From positions 84,565-148,564 of the forward strand of contig CALDEM010000006.1 in assembly GCA_937942435.1 (NCBI GenBank): a stretch of DNA of 64,000 nucleotides, in the 5' to 3' direction. The notes beneath the pieces were generated by a model that saw only the letters and a program-made list of their open reading frames with translations, was not told where the DNA came from and did no database searches. The position numbers and the translations under genes are program-made. Below, piece after piece: positions 17,929-26,775 of the stretch. Each line of letters begins with the position of its first letter. Position 1 is the stretch's first letter. Source of the DNA: an uncultured Saprospiraceae bacterium (lineage in GTDB: Bacteria; Bacteroidota; Bacteroidia; Chitinophagales; Saprospiraceae).

Positions 17929-18600
17929 TCACAACTTATGCTTACCTACAGTCCACCCACTTGGACTAAGATACTTTTGAGCATTAGCTATTGGTTTGTC
18001 TTCTAATTGGGTTGCAAAAGTATCGTTCCATCGATTGAGAAATCCAAATAATGCAATAGTAGCGCCTAACTCAACTATTTGATTTTCTGAAAAGTGTTTT
18101 CTTAATTCTACAAAGTGGTCTTCTGTTACAGCATTGGGTACAGAACCGGCGGCATATCCAAAACGAAGTGCAGCTTTTTCTGCATCACTAAAGAGTGGAC
18201 TGGTTTCAAACTCCCAAACAGCTTTTAATTTTTCATCAGAAACACCATTGTGCTTTGCTTCACCGATCGTATGTGCTTGACAATAGCGGCAGCCTGAAGC
18301 GTTACTGGACACATGTGATACGAGGTTGCGCAAGTAGAGAGGCACCCTATCTTTTCGCTTCATAAACTTAGAAGACCAACCTATATTCTTCCATAATAAC
18401 TTTAAAAATAACTTGGGTGATGTTTTTTCAGGATTGCCTAAAAGAATCCCAGACAAACTCGTAAAGGCTGCTAATATAGCGGGCTCACGAACCATAGTCT
18501 TCATAGAGTTGGGTACAAAGCCCATATTCTTCTCTACAGCTGAAAAAAGAAAAGAATATTTCTTCAGTTGATCATCCTTTATTGGCGTTAGTGTGCTCAT
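17929..18600 (-). CDS. Carboxymuconolactone decarboxylase/AhpD-like protein
   Basis: A helical protein of the AhpD/CMD superfamily, 223 residues. The core motif CRYCQAHTIGEAKHNG carries the CxxC redox pair and the conserved His of alkylhydroperoxidase-type members, so a peroxidase or disulfide-handling role is more likely than lactone decarboxylation. A second helical block follows (FGFLNRWNDTFATQLE), typical of the longer members of the family. It converges with the MDR gene and diverges from the CoA-transferase family gene, with 78 bases in the latter gap. Function in this setting, perhaps peroxide protection during lipid oxidation, is inference. Confidence 0.85.
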   Translation of the reverse strand: MSTLTPIKDDQLKKYSFLFSAVEKNMGFVPNSMKTMVREPAILAAFTSLSGILLGNPEKTSPKLFLKLLWKNIGWSSKFMKRKDRVPLYLRNLVSHVSSNASGCRYCQAHTIGEAKHNGVSDEKLKAVWEFETSPLFSDAEKAALRFGYAAGSVPNAVTEDHFVELRKHFSENQIVELGATIALFGFLNRWNDTFATQLEDKPIANAQKYLSPSGWTVGKHKL

Positions 18601-18678
18601 GGATCTAATTTACACAATTCAATTTTTTATACTCAAGAGAAAGAATGATATTAACCCAATAGTTAAAAATAGATAATC

Positions 18679-19767
18679 ATGGGTCCATTAAAGGGTATTA
18701 AGGTTATAGAGATAGGAGGTATCGGGCCTGGCCCTTTTGCAGGTATGCTACTTGCTGATATGGGTGCAGAAGTCGTCGTTGTAGAACGTAAAGCGATGCC
18801 AGGATTAAAACTTCCTGATTGCAGCAGACGCGGCAAAAAGTCGATCGTTCTTAATCTCAAATCTCATGAAGGAGTAGAGACCCTTCTTAAGATGGTCGAT
18901 CAGGCAGATATTTTATTTGAAGGATTCAGACCAGGTGTTATGGAAAAGCTTGGACTTGGACCTGAAGTATGCTTACAGCGAAATCCTAAAATCATATATG
19001 GCAGGATGACTGGTTGGGGGCAGACTGGCCCGTTAGCGCATGCTGCAGGTCATGACATTAATTATATATCGCTGAGTGGAGCGTTATATGCGGTGGGTCG
19101 CAAATCTGAAAAACCTTCTCCCCCTCTTAATCTAGTAGGAGACTATGGTGGAGGTAGCATGTTTTTAGTGATGGGCATACTCGCAGCGCTACATGAGAGA
19201 ACACAATCTGGCAAAGGCCAAGTCATTGATGCAGCGATGACTGAAGGGTCTGCAAATCTCATGGCTATGTTTAATTCGCTTCATGCTATGGGCATGTGGA
19301 AAAACGAAAGAGGGGCTAATCTATTAGATACCGGCGCCCACTTTTATGATACATACGAAACCAAAGACAAAAAGTATGTCTCAATCGGTTCTATAGAACC
19401 GCAATTCTATGCACTACTTATAGAAAAAGCAGAGCTTGATAGTAGCACCTTTGGTGGGCAAAATGACCAATCAAAGTGGCCAGATCTCAAAGACAAATTG
19501 ACTGAAGTTTTCAAATCAAAAACGCGAGATGAATGGTGCGAAATAATGGAAGGAACAGATGTTTGTTTTGCTCCCGTCTTAGACTTTATGGAAGCACAAA
19601 GACATCCACATATGGTTGCTAGAGAAGCATATATAGATGTAGAAGGTATGACACAACCAGCGCCAGCGCCAAGGTTTAGCAGAACGCCATCTGAAGTAAG
19701 TCAAGGAGCGCCTGCACCTGGGCAAGATCAAGACGACGTATTGCGTGACTGGGGGGTAACTGTATAA
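18679..19767 (+). CDS. CaiB/BaiF family protein, alpha-methylacyl-CoA racemase-like
   Basis: A family III CoA-transferase fold protein, closest in style to alpha-methylacyl-CoA racemase (AMACR), which epimerises 2-methyl branched acyl-CoA so it can enter beta-oxidation. It begins GPLKGIKVIEIGGIGPGPFAGMLLADMGAEVVVVER, then FRPGVMEKLGLGPEVCLQRNPKIIYGRMTGWGQTGP and HDINYISLSGAL, all near-identical in style to AMACR, where the His-Asp pair is catalytic (GHDINY). Length 362 matches the racemase (about 360-380). It lies among crotonase and redox genes and is followed eight bases later by a metallo-hydrolase. A racemase is favoured over a transferase, based on these motifs. Confidence 0.88.
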   Translation: MGPLKGIKVIEIGGIGPGPFAGMLLADMGAEVVVVERKAMPGLKLPDCSRRGKKSIVLNLKSHEGVETLLKMVDQADILFEGFRPGVMEKLGLGPEVCLQRNPKIIYGRMTGWGQTGPLAHAAGHDINYISLSGALYAVGRKSEKPSPPLNLVGDYGGGSMFLVMGILAALHERTQSGKGQVIDAAMTEGSANLMAMFNSLHAMGMWKNERGANLLDTGAHFYDTYETKDKKYVSIGSIEPQFYALLIEKAELDSSTFGGQNDQSKWPDLKDKLTEVFKSKTRDEWCEIMEGTDVCFAPVLDFMEAQRHPHMVAREAYIDVEGMTQPAPAPRFSRTPSEVSQGAPAPGQDQDDVLRDWGVTV

Positions 19768-19775
19768 ATCTACTT

Positions 19776-20588
19776 GTGAACTTTATAAAAAAATCAAATC
19801 TTGAAGGTGTTACTCTCTACAAGTTAGGTAGCGCTCTATTTGGCAGGCCTAAAGTAAGTGTCTATAGCTTCTTAGTAGATAATCTTTTGATTGATACAGG
19901 TCATCCAAAGATTGGGAAAGACTTTGCTCAAGCCTTAAAAAGTGAGGTCATAGATCGAATCATACTTACACATCATCACGAAGATCACAGTGGCAATGTT
20001 GAAGCGTTGAAAAAAGCTAAAGGTGTTCCTGTTTATGCATCGCCGCTCTGTTGCAGACTTATCGAAAATCCCAAGCGAATCGAGCCTGCCAGAATAATGT
20101 CTTGGGGCCAACCAAAAAAGGCAACAGCACAGGCTTTAGATCTCACAGAAGACATTGTAACTTCTAATTATAGATTCAAAATACTTGAAACACCAGGTCA
20201 CGCCATCGACCAGATCAGTCTTTATGAAGCAGACAAAGGATGGTTATTCTCGGGAGACATATTTGTACATCATTACATCAAGGCATTCATGAAGGATGAG
20301 GACATGCTTGAGCAAATCAACTCAATCAAGAAGCTCTTACAATTAGATTTTGATGTGCTATTCTGTAATCACCAACCCGTATTTAAAAACGGAAAAGCAA
20401 GATTAGCAAGTAAGCTCGATTTTTTAGAAAGCTTTTATCATTCTGTAAAAACAGAGTATACCAAAGGACAGTCTCCAAAGCAAATCATGAAATCCCTACA
20501 ACTCAAAGAGCAGCGTATCCTTAAGTTTCTTTCTTTGGGTCAACTAAGTCAACTCAACATGGTCACTTCTGCAATCAGATCATTTTAG
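19776..20588 (+). CDS. Metallo-beta-lactamase fold hydrolase
   Basis: An MBL-fold hydrolase of 270 residues starting at GTG eight bases after the AMACR-like gene. The metal-binding motif is LTHHHEDHSGN (HxHxDH). Further ligands are in ETPGHAIDQISLY and FSGDIFVHH. The C-terminal LFCNHQPVFKNGK supplies the last His. It resembles the glyoxalase II/LACTB2-like group. Co-transcription with a CoA-linked racemase suggests a thioesterase, which is inference. It converges with the ThuA-type gene across eight bases. Confidence 0.87.
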   Translation: MNFIKKSNLEGVTLYKLGSALFGRPKVSVYSFLVDNLLIDTGHPKIGKDFAQALKSEVIDRIILTHHHEDHSGNVEALKKAKGVPVYASPLCCRLIENPKRIEPARIMSWGQPKKATAQALDLTEDIVTSNYRFKILETPGHAIDQISLYEADKGWLFSGDIFVHHYIKAFMKDEDMLEQINSIKKLLQLDFDVLFCNHQPVFKNGKARLASKLDFLESFYHSVKTEYTKGQSPKQIMKSLQLKEQRILKFLSLGQLSQLNMVTSAIRSF

Positions 20589-20596
20589 ATGAGGAA

Positions 20597-21724
20597 TTAC
20601 TTCAGGCTTGAGATCACGATGTTTTTATCATCCCAGTGCTTATCATCATGAAACGCAAATCTGCTTGGGTTGTAAGAACCCACAAGACTAACATCTGCTT
20701 TAGCGGGCACTTCTTTATCTAAGGACCAGTAGACAGCATTTACCAACAGACGCCTCATAGCTTCATTAAGCAAATCAGTTGCTGCGCCCATAGTGGTTGC
20801 AAAGCACTTTCCTTTTTTACCCTGTGGCAGTTGATAAGACTTTGTCCAAGCAACAGGCATCATCGGATCATTCTGATTATAATCAGCAGCTCCTTTTTTA
20901 CCCTTAACCATACCTGGCAACTTAGTATCCGTCGGTCGCATGCCTAATCTCGGATCACTATCATCCCTTACACCTGCTCTCTCTACAACTTGACCCAGAA
21001 CGATAGGAGTAGCATCTCCCGGCAATGGCAATCTAACACCATAGACATCTGTCGGTCCCCAGATATCACCACTGGCTATACCATTGAGTAAGTCATGTGA
21101 CTCCGCGCCATCTGCAAATATGCCTCTCGTACTTTGATCCGCATGCTTCCCATGATGAGATATCCAATGTTCTCCAACTACAAGTCTTCCAAAACCATCT
21201 TTCCAATCTTGCATATCACCATTGTAATAATTACCATAGTGCTTATAACTGCTTTCTATGGTAGTGTCTTTAAACATAAATGCATGCGTCGATGTCCTCA
21301 ACGCTATCAATGGCTTACCATCTTTTAAAAACTGATCGATATGATACATCTGATCATCTGGCAATGCTCTAAAGCGCGTAAATAATATCATCATATCAGC
21401 AGATGATAACTGATCTAACCCCGGGATATTATTACCATAGTTAGGATCAACAATACCCGGCTCATCTGGCTTTTGTGCAAACAAGACCGTACAATTAAAA
21501 CCATGGCGCTCAGATAAAATCTTTGCCATCTGTGGAAGTGCTTCTTCTGATCTATACTCTTCATCACCAGATATAAGAACAATATGAGGCATATCTCTAT
21601 CACCTTCCCAATTAAGCCATTGGGTTGGAGTATCCGATTTCTCTTCAACTGCCATTGTAGTTGAATCAGATTTTTTACAACCGATCAATAAAAAGACCAA
21701 GAAGACAGCTGAGAAATATTTCAT
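20597..21724 (-). CDS. ThuA-domain lipoprotein
   Basis: Lipoprotein with a ThuA (trehalose utilisation-like, class I glutamine amidotransferase fold) domain. I start it at 21724, where MKYFSAVFLVFLLIGC gives a lipoprotein signal with Cys16; the longer ORF start lies inside the upstream gene. The domain starts PHIVLISGDEEYRSEEALPQMAKIL and continues ADMMILFTRFRALPDDQMYHIDQFL and PLIALRTSTHAF. It is the last gene of a seven-gene minus-strand sugar operon. ThuA-like proteins often accompany sugar isomerase and dehydrogenase genes in Bacteroidota; their reaction is poorly defined, and export to the envelope suggests action on an incoming carbohydrate. The mature protein is 360 residues. Confidence 0.85.
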   Translation of the reverse strand: MKYFSAVFLVFLLIGCKKSDSTTMAVEEKSDTPTQWLNWEGDRDMPHIVLISGDEEYRSEEALPQMAKILSERHGFNCTVLFAQKPDEPGIVDPNYGNNIPGLDQLSSADMMILFTRFRALPDDQMYHIDQFLKDGKPLIALRTSTHAFMFKDTTIESSYKHYGNYYNGDMQDWKDGFGRLVVGEHWISHHGKHADQSTRGIFADGAESHDLLNGIASGDIWGPTDVYGVRLPLPGDATPIVLGQVVERAGVRDDSDPRLGMRPTDTKLPGMVKGKKGAADYNQNDPMMPVAWTKSYQLPQGKKGKCFATTMGAATDLLNEAMRRLLVNAVYWSLDKEVPAKADVSLVGSYNPSRFAFHDDKHWDDKNIVISSLK

Positions 21725-21740
21725 AGTTCTGAATTTATAA

Positions 21741-22553
21741 TCATAGAAGAGGAGCAATCTTATTGTTGATAAATATACCATCTTTCAAAGTAACTCCATC
21801 GGGATCAGTGATCGCTTCATCGCACTCGTCCTCCATAATGATCCATCCATTATAATCTGTATCAACAAGGTACTCAGTTATAGATCGAAAATCTATAACT
21901 CCATCTCCTGTCTGAGCCCAGCTACCATCCGCATGCATGTCTTTATAGTGAACGAGGTTAATCAAACTTCTATATTCTTTAATAATAGATAGCGGGTCCA
22001 TACCTCCTTTTGCCATATGACCAACATCAGGGGTATATCCGATATATTTATTATTCAATCCCTCCAGTAGTATTTTATAATCATCTTCGGTACGATATAC
22101 TGATCCACTTGGAGAGTTAGGATGATAAGAAGAAGTTATACCTCGATCTGCTGCTCGTTGAGCAGCATCATTAACACAGGTTAGCAAGTTCTTTTGTCTT
22201 TCTACAAGATCACTGCGATCACTACCCGGCATCTGAACCAATAAATAGATACAATCTGGGAAATGCTTTAAATATTCGATCCACTTATCAGCATTCTTTT
22301 TTTCTTGATCTGTTTCTTTTTTATGACGCCAATCTTCCACATGGCACAAGGCTGCTAATTCTAAACCATGTTCTGCCAGCTTATCTTTCATCTTAATCGG
22401 ATCTGAAAGATCTCCAAAAAAACTAGTCTCTGGCTCTATACCTCTGAAGCCCGCTTGCTTAGCTATATTCATAATGTGTCCCAACTTTCCTTTATAAGCT
22501 TCACCTGGCATCTGCCAAGTATAAGTCTCACATCCTACTTTTATATTAGCCAT
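21741..22553 (-). CDS. Sugar phosphate isomerase/epimerase family (TIM barrel)
   Basis: A xylose-isomerase-like TIM barrel of 270 residues without a signal peptide. Starts IKVGCETYTWQMPGEAYKG; motifs include GFRGIEPETSFFG, SSYHPNSPSGSV, YIGYTPDVGHMAKGGMDP, LVHYKDMHADG and GWIIMEDECDEAITDP, whose Glu, Asp, His and Glu positions fit the metal site of this family. The order matches inosose dehydratase- and sugar-epimerase-like members, but the substrate is not recognisable. It lies between the alpha/beta hydrolase gene (10 bases) and the ThuA lipoprotein (16 bases) and is one of four such barrels in the operon. Confidence 0.87.
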   Translation of the reverse strand: MANIKVGCETYTWQMPGEAYKGKLGHIMNIAKQAGFRGIEPETSFFGDLSDPIKMKDKLAEHGLELAALCHVEDWRHKKETDQEKKNADKWIEYLKHFPDCIYLLVQMPGSDRSDLVERQKNLLTCVNDAAQRAADRGITSSYHPNSPSGSVYRTEDDYKILLEGLNNKYIGYTPDVGHMAKGGMDPLSIIKEYRSLINLVHYKDMHADGSWAQTGDGVIDFRSITEYLVDTDYNGWIIMEDECDEAITDPDGVTLKDGIFINNKIAPLL

Positions 22554-22563
22554 GGCAGGTATT

Positions 22564-23364
22564 CTAATTTTTCAAGAAGAAGTCAGTTGTAACTTTATTG
22601 AATCTTTCTAAGTCTTCCCAGTGGTGTACATGTCCCCCTTTTGGAAATGAAACATACTCAGAATCCTCTATTCCATCATGTAACATTTTAGAAAAAGCAG
22701 GAGGCGTGAAGATGTCCATATCTCCGATGGTAATCAAAGTAGGTGCCTGTATCTCACCCAGTCGTGATACAGTATCATGATGAATACAAGCATCCAGTTG
22801 GCCTTCAAATCCAAATTCAGTTTGAGGATTGTCGTTGTCTCTTGCACCTACTTGTCCTTCTTTTAAATCTGTCATACCTTCTTCATAATAAGGCGGCGCA
22901 AAAATCCATAACTGAAGCAACTCCATAAAGTCTTCAGGCTTACTGCTTACTCTAAGTTTTTTCAAGTTTTCATACACAGTCTTTGTATAATTATTGAAGA
23001 CAGGCCATGTACTGATGAGTGCGAGACTTTTAACCCTACTTGGATATTGTAATGCTAACTCTTGTGCAATCGCACCACCCATGGATATACCAGCAACTCT
23101 TACAATATCTACATCAGCATGATCCATAACGGCGATAGTATCTGCAGCCATCATAGCAGTCGTATATGGGCCTTTGGGTTGGTCAGACTTGCCGACACCT
23201 CTGTTATCAAGTACAATGCACTTGAAGTGTCGCTCATATACACTTACATGTTTCTCCCACACATCACCATCTGCACCAAAACCCATGATTAAAACTAAGG
23301 GCTCTCCTTCTCCTCTTATCTGATAGTAGATCTTCGTCCCATTAGAATCTGCATACTGCCCCAT
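22564..23364 (-). CDS. Alpha/beta hydrolase
   Basis: A 266-residue alpha/beta-hydrolase. The oxyanion region is LVLIMGFGADGDVWEKH; the nucleophile elbow is GISMGG (Ser near residue 95); the catalytic Asp is likely in TLITIGDMDIFTPP and the His in PKGGHVHHWEDL. General shape resembles 3-oxoadipate enol-lactonase and related esterases. The gene sits inside the sugar operon, between two TIM-barrel genes (spacings five and 10 bases). A lactonase role in opening an aldonolactone is one sensible idea, not shown. No signal peptide, so it is cytoplasmic. Confidence 0.88.
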   Translation of the reverse strand: MGQYADSNGTKIYYQIRGEGEPLVLIMGFGADGDVWEKHVSVYERHFKCIVLDNRGVGKSDQPKGPYTTAMMAADTIAVMDHADVDIVRVAGISMGGAIAQELALQYPSRVKSLALISTWPVFNNYTKTVYENLKKLRVSSKPEDFMELLQLWIFAPPYYEEGMTDLKEGQVGARDNDNPQTEFGFEGQLDACIHHDTVSRLGEIQAPTLITIGDMDIFTPPAFSKMLHDGIEDSEYVSFPKGGHVHHWEDLERFNKVTTDFFLKN

Positions 23365-23369
23365 AGTGA

Positions 23370-24269
23370 TTACTTAATCTTCTTGATTATATCTTCAACA
23401 AATGGAATAGCCTTCTTAGCATCAACTTCTGTTGTAGGACAAAAGCAGAAGTCAAAGCACCACCACGGTATATCCTCCACTTCATCTTTCATAGCACTGA
23501 TCACTTCTACAAAATCTATATGTCCAGTCCCAAAAGGAGCATGTGTACTCGTCTCTTCGTCATGTAAGGTGCCATCACTATCTATCAAATGAAAGTGTCC
23601 TATATGTCCCTTCAACATCTGAGCGAACTCTACTACTCCACCTTTTAAAATCTCTTTTTTGCCTACTTGTCTAGCACCCATGACGGCACACATATATGCA
23701 TGACTGGTATCAAAAAGCACTTTGAAATTTTCATGATCTACCGCTTCGACAATAGAAAGCACCTCACTGGGTTTATTTAACCAGAAACCCGGTTCAAATT
23801 CCCATACTAAACTAACCCCTGATAGATCGCATAAGTCCGCAGCTTGATGCCAAGTTGTAGCCAACTTTTCAAAGCGCATCTTATACTCATCATCATCAAA
23901 TTGTTCAGGAGGACTGATCGTATCTACACGTAGTGTATCTATCTCCATGTCATAACAAAAGTCAAGTGCCTTTTCTATAGCATCAAGATAATCGCTCATC
24001 GGTACTTCAGGTGCAGGTATATCTCTAAAATCAGGTGCATAACCTGAAATGCCCAACCCGTGATCGTCAATGATTTTTTTTAATTCTAAACACTTCTCTT
24101 TCGTATCATATACATCTGGATGTGGGTGTGGATGGAAACCATTGATCTCAATTCCATCATACCCTGCATCTACTGCATACTTCATAAACTTTTCAAATGA
24201 CCACGGATCCGACTCAAATGGTCCAAATGAAAATGCCCAGCTCCCTATTGAGAATTTAGGTCTATTCAT
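23370..24269 (-). CDS. Sugar phosphate isomerase/epimerase family (TIM barrel)
   Basis: Second cytoplasmic xylose-isomerase-like barrel of the operon, 299 residues. It begins PKFSIGSWAFSFGPFESDPWSFEKF and carries AGYDGIEINGFHPHPHPD, SLVWEFEPGFWLNKPSE, FKVLFDTSHAYMCAVMGAR, GHIGHFHLIDSDGTLHDEE and FGTGHIDF. The Glu-Asp-His-Glu metal positions are visible (EFEPG, DTSHA, HFHLID). The last is replaced by a region ending in WWCFDFCF, which is unusual for the family. Its start overlaps the stop of the ketose-epimerase-like gene by four bases, a sign of coupling. Substrate unknown. Confidence 0.86.
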   Translation of the reverse strand: MNRPKFSIGSWAFSFGPFESDPWSFEKFMKYAVDAGYDGIEINGFHPHPHPDVYDTKEKCLELKKIIDDHGLGISGYAPDFRDIPAPEVPMSDYLDAIEKALDFCYDMEIDTLRVDTISPPEQFDDDEYKMRFEKLATTWHQAADLCDLSGVSLVWEFEPGFWLNKPSEVLSIVEAVDHENFKVLFDTSHAYMCAVMGARQVGKKEILKGGVVEFAQMLKGHIGHFHLIDSDGTLHDEETSTHAPFGTGHIDFVEVISAMKDEVEDIPWWCFDFCFCPTTEVDAKKAIPFVEDIIKKIK

Positions 24270-25108
24270 GATTCATTCCATTTTCTATTTATAAATTCAA
24301 AACCTTGTTTATATATTTCTTCTGTTGGAGAAAAATCTCTCCATACATTAATTGCATTTGCAAAATCTGGAATGATAGTGCTAAATGCCTCTATGGTTAT
24401 CCAACCATCATATCCAATACTCTTCAATGCACTAAATACGTCATCCCAATTGATAGCGCCCGATCCAGGAGTGCCTCTATCATTTTCACTTACATGGACA
24501 TGCTTGAGGTGACCCTTGATGGTATAGATCGCAGTTGACTGACTCTTCTCTTCCATATTGGCATGATGCGTATCATAGATCGCTCCTACATTAGGATGAT
24601 CAACTGCATCAAGCAAATTCTTAAGTCCAGCCATTGTATTGACTAGATAACATTCAAACCTATTGAGTGCTTCAGGCGCTAGGATCACATTGGCTTGTTG
24701 TGCATATGCTCCTGCTTTTTGAAGGCCTTCTATACTCCACTTCATCTCATCTTGCGTCGGCGGCTGTCTACTGAAGTATGCAAATGCAGAATGAATAGGA
24801 CCACAGATCACTTCTGCCCCAAGGGCATGCGCTCTATCTATCGCCCACTTTAATCTATCCAATCCAGCAGCTCTAGTAGTAGAATCAGGACTTGCGATAT
24901 TAGTCTCTTCTAAAAGAGACGTAACACATGACACACCAAGCTCCATACTTTGAAGTTGACGTCCTATCTTACTATAGTGGTCCATCTCTCCATCCCCCAG
25001 CGGAATCTCAACTCCTTGAAACCCTGTCTCTTTTAAGCTTTCAAAAATACCATAATGCTCCTCTGTGACGTGGTCAGTCCAAAGCAACATATTCATCCCA
25101 ATTTTCAC
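24266..25108 (-). CDS. Ketose 3-epimerase-like protein (D-tagatose/D-allulose 3-epimerase family)
   Basis: A TIM-barrel epimerase of 280 residues. The active-site line-up closely follows D-tagatose 3-epimerase and D-allulose 3-epimerase: EALNRFECYLVNT (first Glu ligand), VGAIYDTHHANMEEKS (Asp and His), HLKHVHVSENDRGTPGSGAINW (His and Arg), and GYDGWITIEAF (last Glu), with INVWRDFSP near the end. The family epimerises free ketoses at C3. Placed directly after ribulokinase (eight bases), it could feed L- or D-ribulose to that kinase, an attractive but untested idea. It overlaps the next gene by four bases. Of the four barrels in the operon this one is best identified. Confidence 0.87.
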   Translation of the reverse strand: MKIGMNMLLWTDHVTEEHYGIFESLKETGFQGVEIPLGDGEMDHYSKIGRQLQSMELGVSCVTSLLEETNIASPDSTTRAAGLDRLKWAIDRAHALGAEVICGPIHSAFAYFSRQPPTQDEMKWSIEGLQKAGAYAQQANVILAPEALNRFECYLVNTMAGLKNLLDAVDHPNVGAIYDTHHANMEEKSQSTAIYTIKGHLKHVHVSENDRGTPGSGAINWDDVFSALKSIGYDGWITIEAFSTIIPDFANAINVWRDFSPTEEIYKQGFEFINRKWNES

Positions 25109-25116
25109 TCTACTTA

Positions 25117-26775
25117 TTAATTTAATGATTCTGCAAATGCTCCAAGCTTCACATAAGTTTTATAAATCTGGTTATACAATACTACATTTTGTTTCTGAGG
25201 AAAATAGGTTTTTTCAAATCCATTGCCCATGGCGATGATGGCCTCTCTCACATCGCTATAGATGCCTGCTGCTGTTGCGGCATACATCGCGGCGCCGAGT
25301 GCTGGGGCTTGTTCTGAATTTATAATTTTGATTGGCATATCAAGAATGTCTGATAAAGTCTGCATGATAAATGCTGACTTTTTAGCAACGCCACCTATAC
25401 CTATTACTTCATCTATCACAACCCCTTCTTCTCTAAATCTTTCTACGATAGCTCTAGATCCAAAACATATGGACTCTACAAGGGATCTAAATATCTCAGG
25501 TGCTTTTGTTCCCAAGTTGAGATTGGTAATAGCCGCTTTCAAGGATTGATCCGCATCTGGCGTTCTTCTACCATTGATCCAATCAAGAGCAACAGGCGAC
25601 GACATAGAGATAGGAGTTTGCTCCGCCTCTTCCGTAAGCTTTATAATGAGATTATCCTTTATACTTTCTAATTGATCTTCTGATAGATCAACTTGTTTAT
25701 CCAACATATTATCCAAAGGCCAAACTAAGATATCTTTGAACCAAGCAAGCACATCACCAAAAGCAGATTGCCCTGCTTCAAGTCCAATCATCCCTGGAAT
25801 AACCGATCCATCTACTTGCCCACATATCCCACGGACTGTTTTAGAACCAATAACTCTGGGATCTGCTACAATGACATCACAAGTGGAAGTCCCCATGACC
25901 CTAATTAAGGTATGTTCTTTAATCTCTGCACCAACAGCGCCAGCATGCGCATCAAATGTTCCCACAGCGACAATCGTATCTTCACTAAGGCCCAGTTTCT
26001 CTGCCCATACTTTGGATAATGTCCCTGCAGACTGATCAGAAGTATAAGTCTCTCTATAAAGTTGCTTTTTCAATTGTGGGAAGGACTCATCCAACTGAAT
26101 TAGAAAATCATCATCAGGCAACCCGCTCCAATCCTCATGCCACATCGCTTTATGACCAGCAGCACATCTACTTCTTTTAAAATTAGAAAGATCATCTAAT
26201 CCAGTCAACAAATAAGTAAGTACATCGCAATGCTCCATCCAAGAGTATGCAGCTTCTTTAACGGCTCTATCATCTCTTATGACGTGTAAGATCTTCGCCC
26301 AAAACCACTCTGAAGAGTATATACCTCCTTCATATTTTGTAAAGTCTTCACCACCCCAGGTCCTTGATAATCGATTTATTTCTTCGGCTTCATTTACGGA
26401 AGTGTGATCCTTCCATAAGATGACCATAGCGTTAGGGTTGTTTTCAAACTCTGGGTTAAGACAAAGAGGATGTCCTTTTTGATCAACTGCAATGGGTGAA
26501 GAACCCGTCGTGTCTATGCAAATACCTCTGACCGCAGCCCCATCAATATGAGCACGCTTTATAATTGTCGATATTGTAGTTTCTATACCTTCCGTATGAT
26601 CAAGTATATGTTGTCGATATTGGTTCTTAGATGGATCACAGTACGCTCCTTCTTTCCATCTCTTATACCGATGCACCTCGCTATCGATGGTTTGTCCGTG
26701 TTGGGCATTAACTAACACAGCTCTAACCGAGTCTGTACCAAAATCCAATCCCACAACATACCCTTCCAAACTCAT
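25117..26775 (-). CDS. araB: Ribulokinase (FGGY carbohydrate kinase)
   Basis: An ATP-dependent ketopentose kinase of the FGGY family, 552 residues, usual for AraB. N-terminal ATPase domain starts GLDFGTDSVRAVLV; the middle holds SGLPDDDFLIQLDESFP; the C-terminal domain carries the glycine signature VIGIGGVAKKSAFIMQTLSDIL and EQAPALGAAMYAATAAGIY. AraB phosphorylates L-ribulose and often also D-ribulose. The expected partners AraA and AraD are not in this operon, which instead has epimerases; therefore the substrate could be another ketose. It starts on the base right after the stop of the upstream barrel gene. Confidence 0.92.
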   Translation of the reverse strand: MSLEGYVVGLDFGTDSVRAVLVNAQHGQTIDSEVHRYKRWKEGAYCDPSKNQYRQHILDHTEGIETTISTIIKRAHIDGAAVRGICIDTTGSSPIAVDQKGHPLCLNPEFENNPNAMVILWKDHTSVNEAEEINRLSRTWGGEDFTKYEGGIYSSEWFWAKILHVIRDDRAVKEAAYSWMEHCDVLTYLLTGLDDLSNFKRSRCAAGHKAMWHEDWSGLPDDDFLIQLDESFPQLKKQLYRETYTSDQSAGTLSKVWAEKLGLSEDTIVAVGTFDAHAGAVGAEIKEHTLIRVMGTSTCDVIVADPRVIGSKTVRGICGQVDGSVIPGMIGLEAGQSAFGDVLAWFKDILVWPLDNMLDKQVDLSEDQLESIKDNLIIKLTEEAEQTPISMSSPVALDWINGRRTPDADQSLKAAITNLNLGTKAPEIFRSLVESICFGSRAIVERFREEGVVIDEVIGIGGVAKKSAFIMQTLSDILDMPIKIINSEQAPALGAAMYAATAAGIYSDVREAIIAMGNGFEKTYFPQKQNVVLYNQIYKTYVKLGAFAESLN

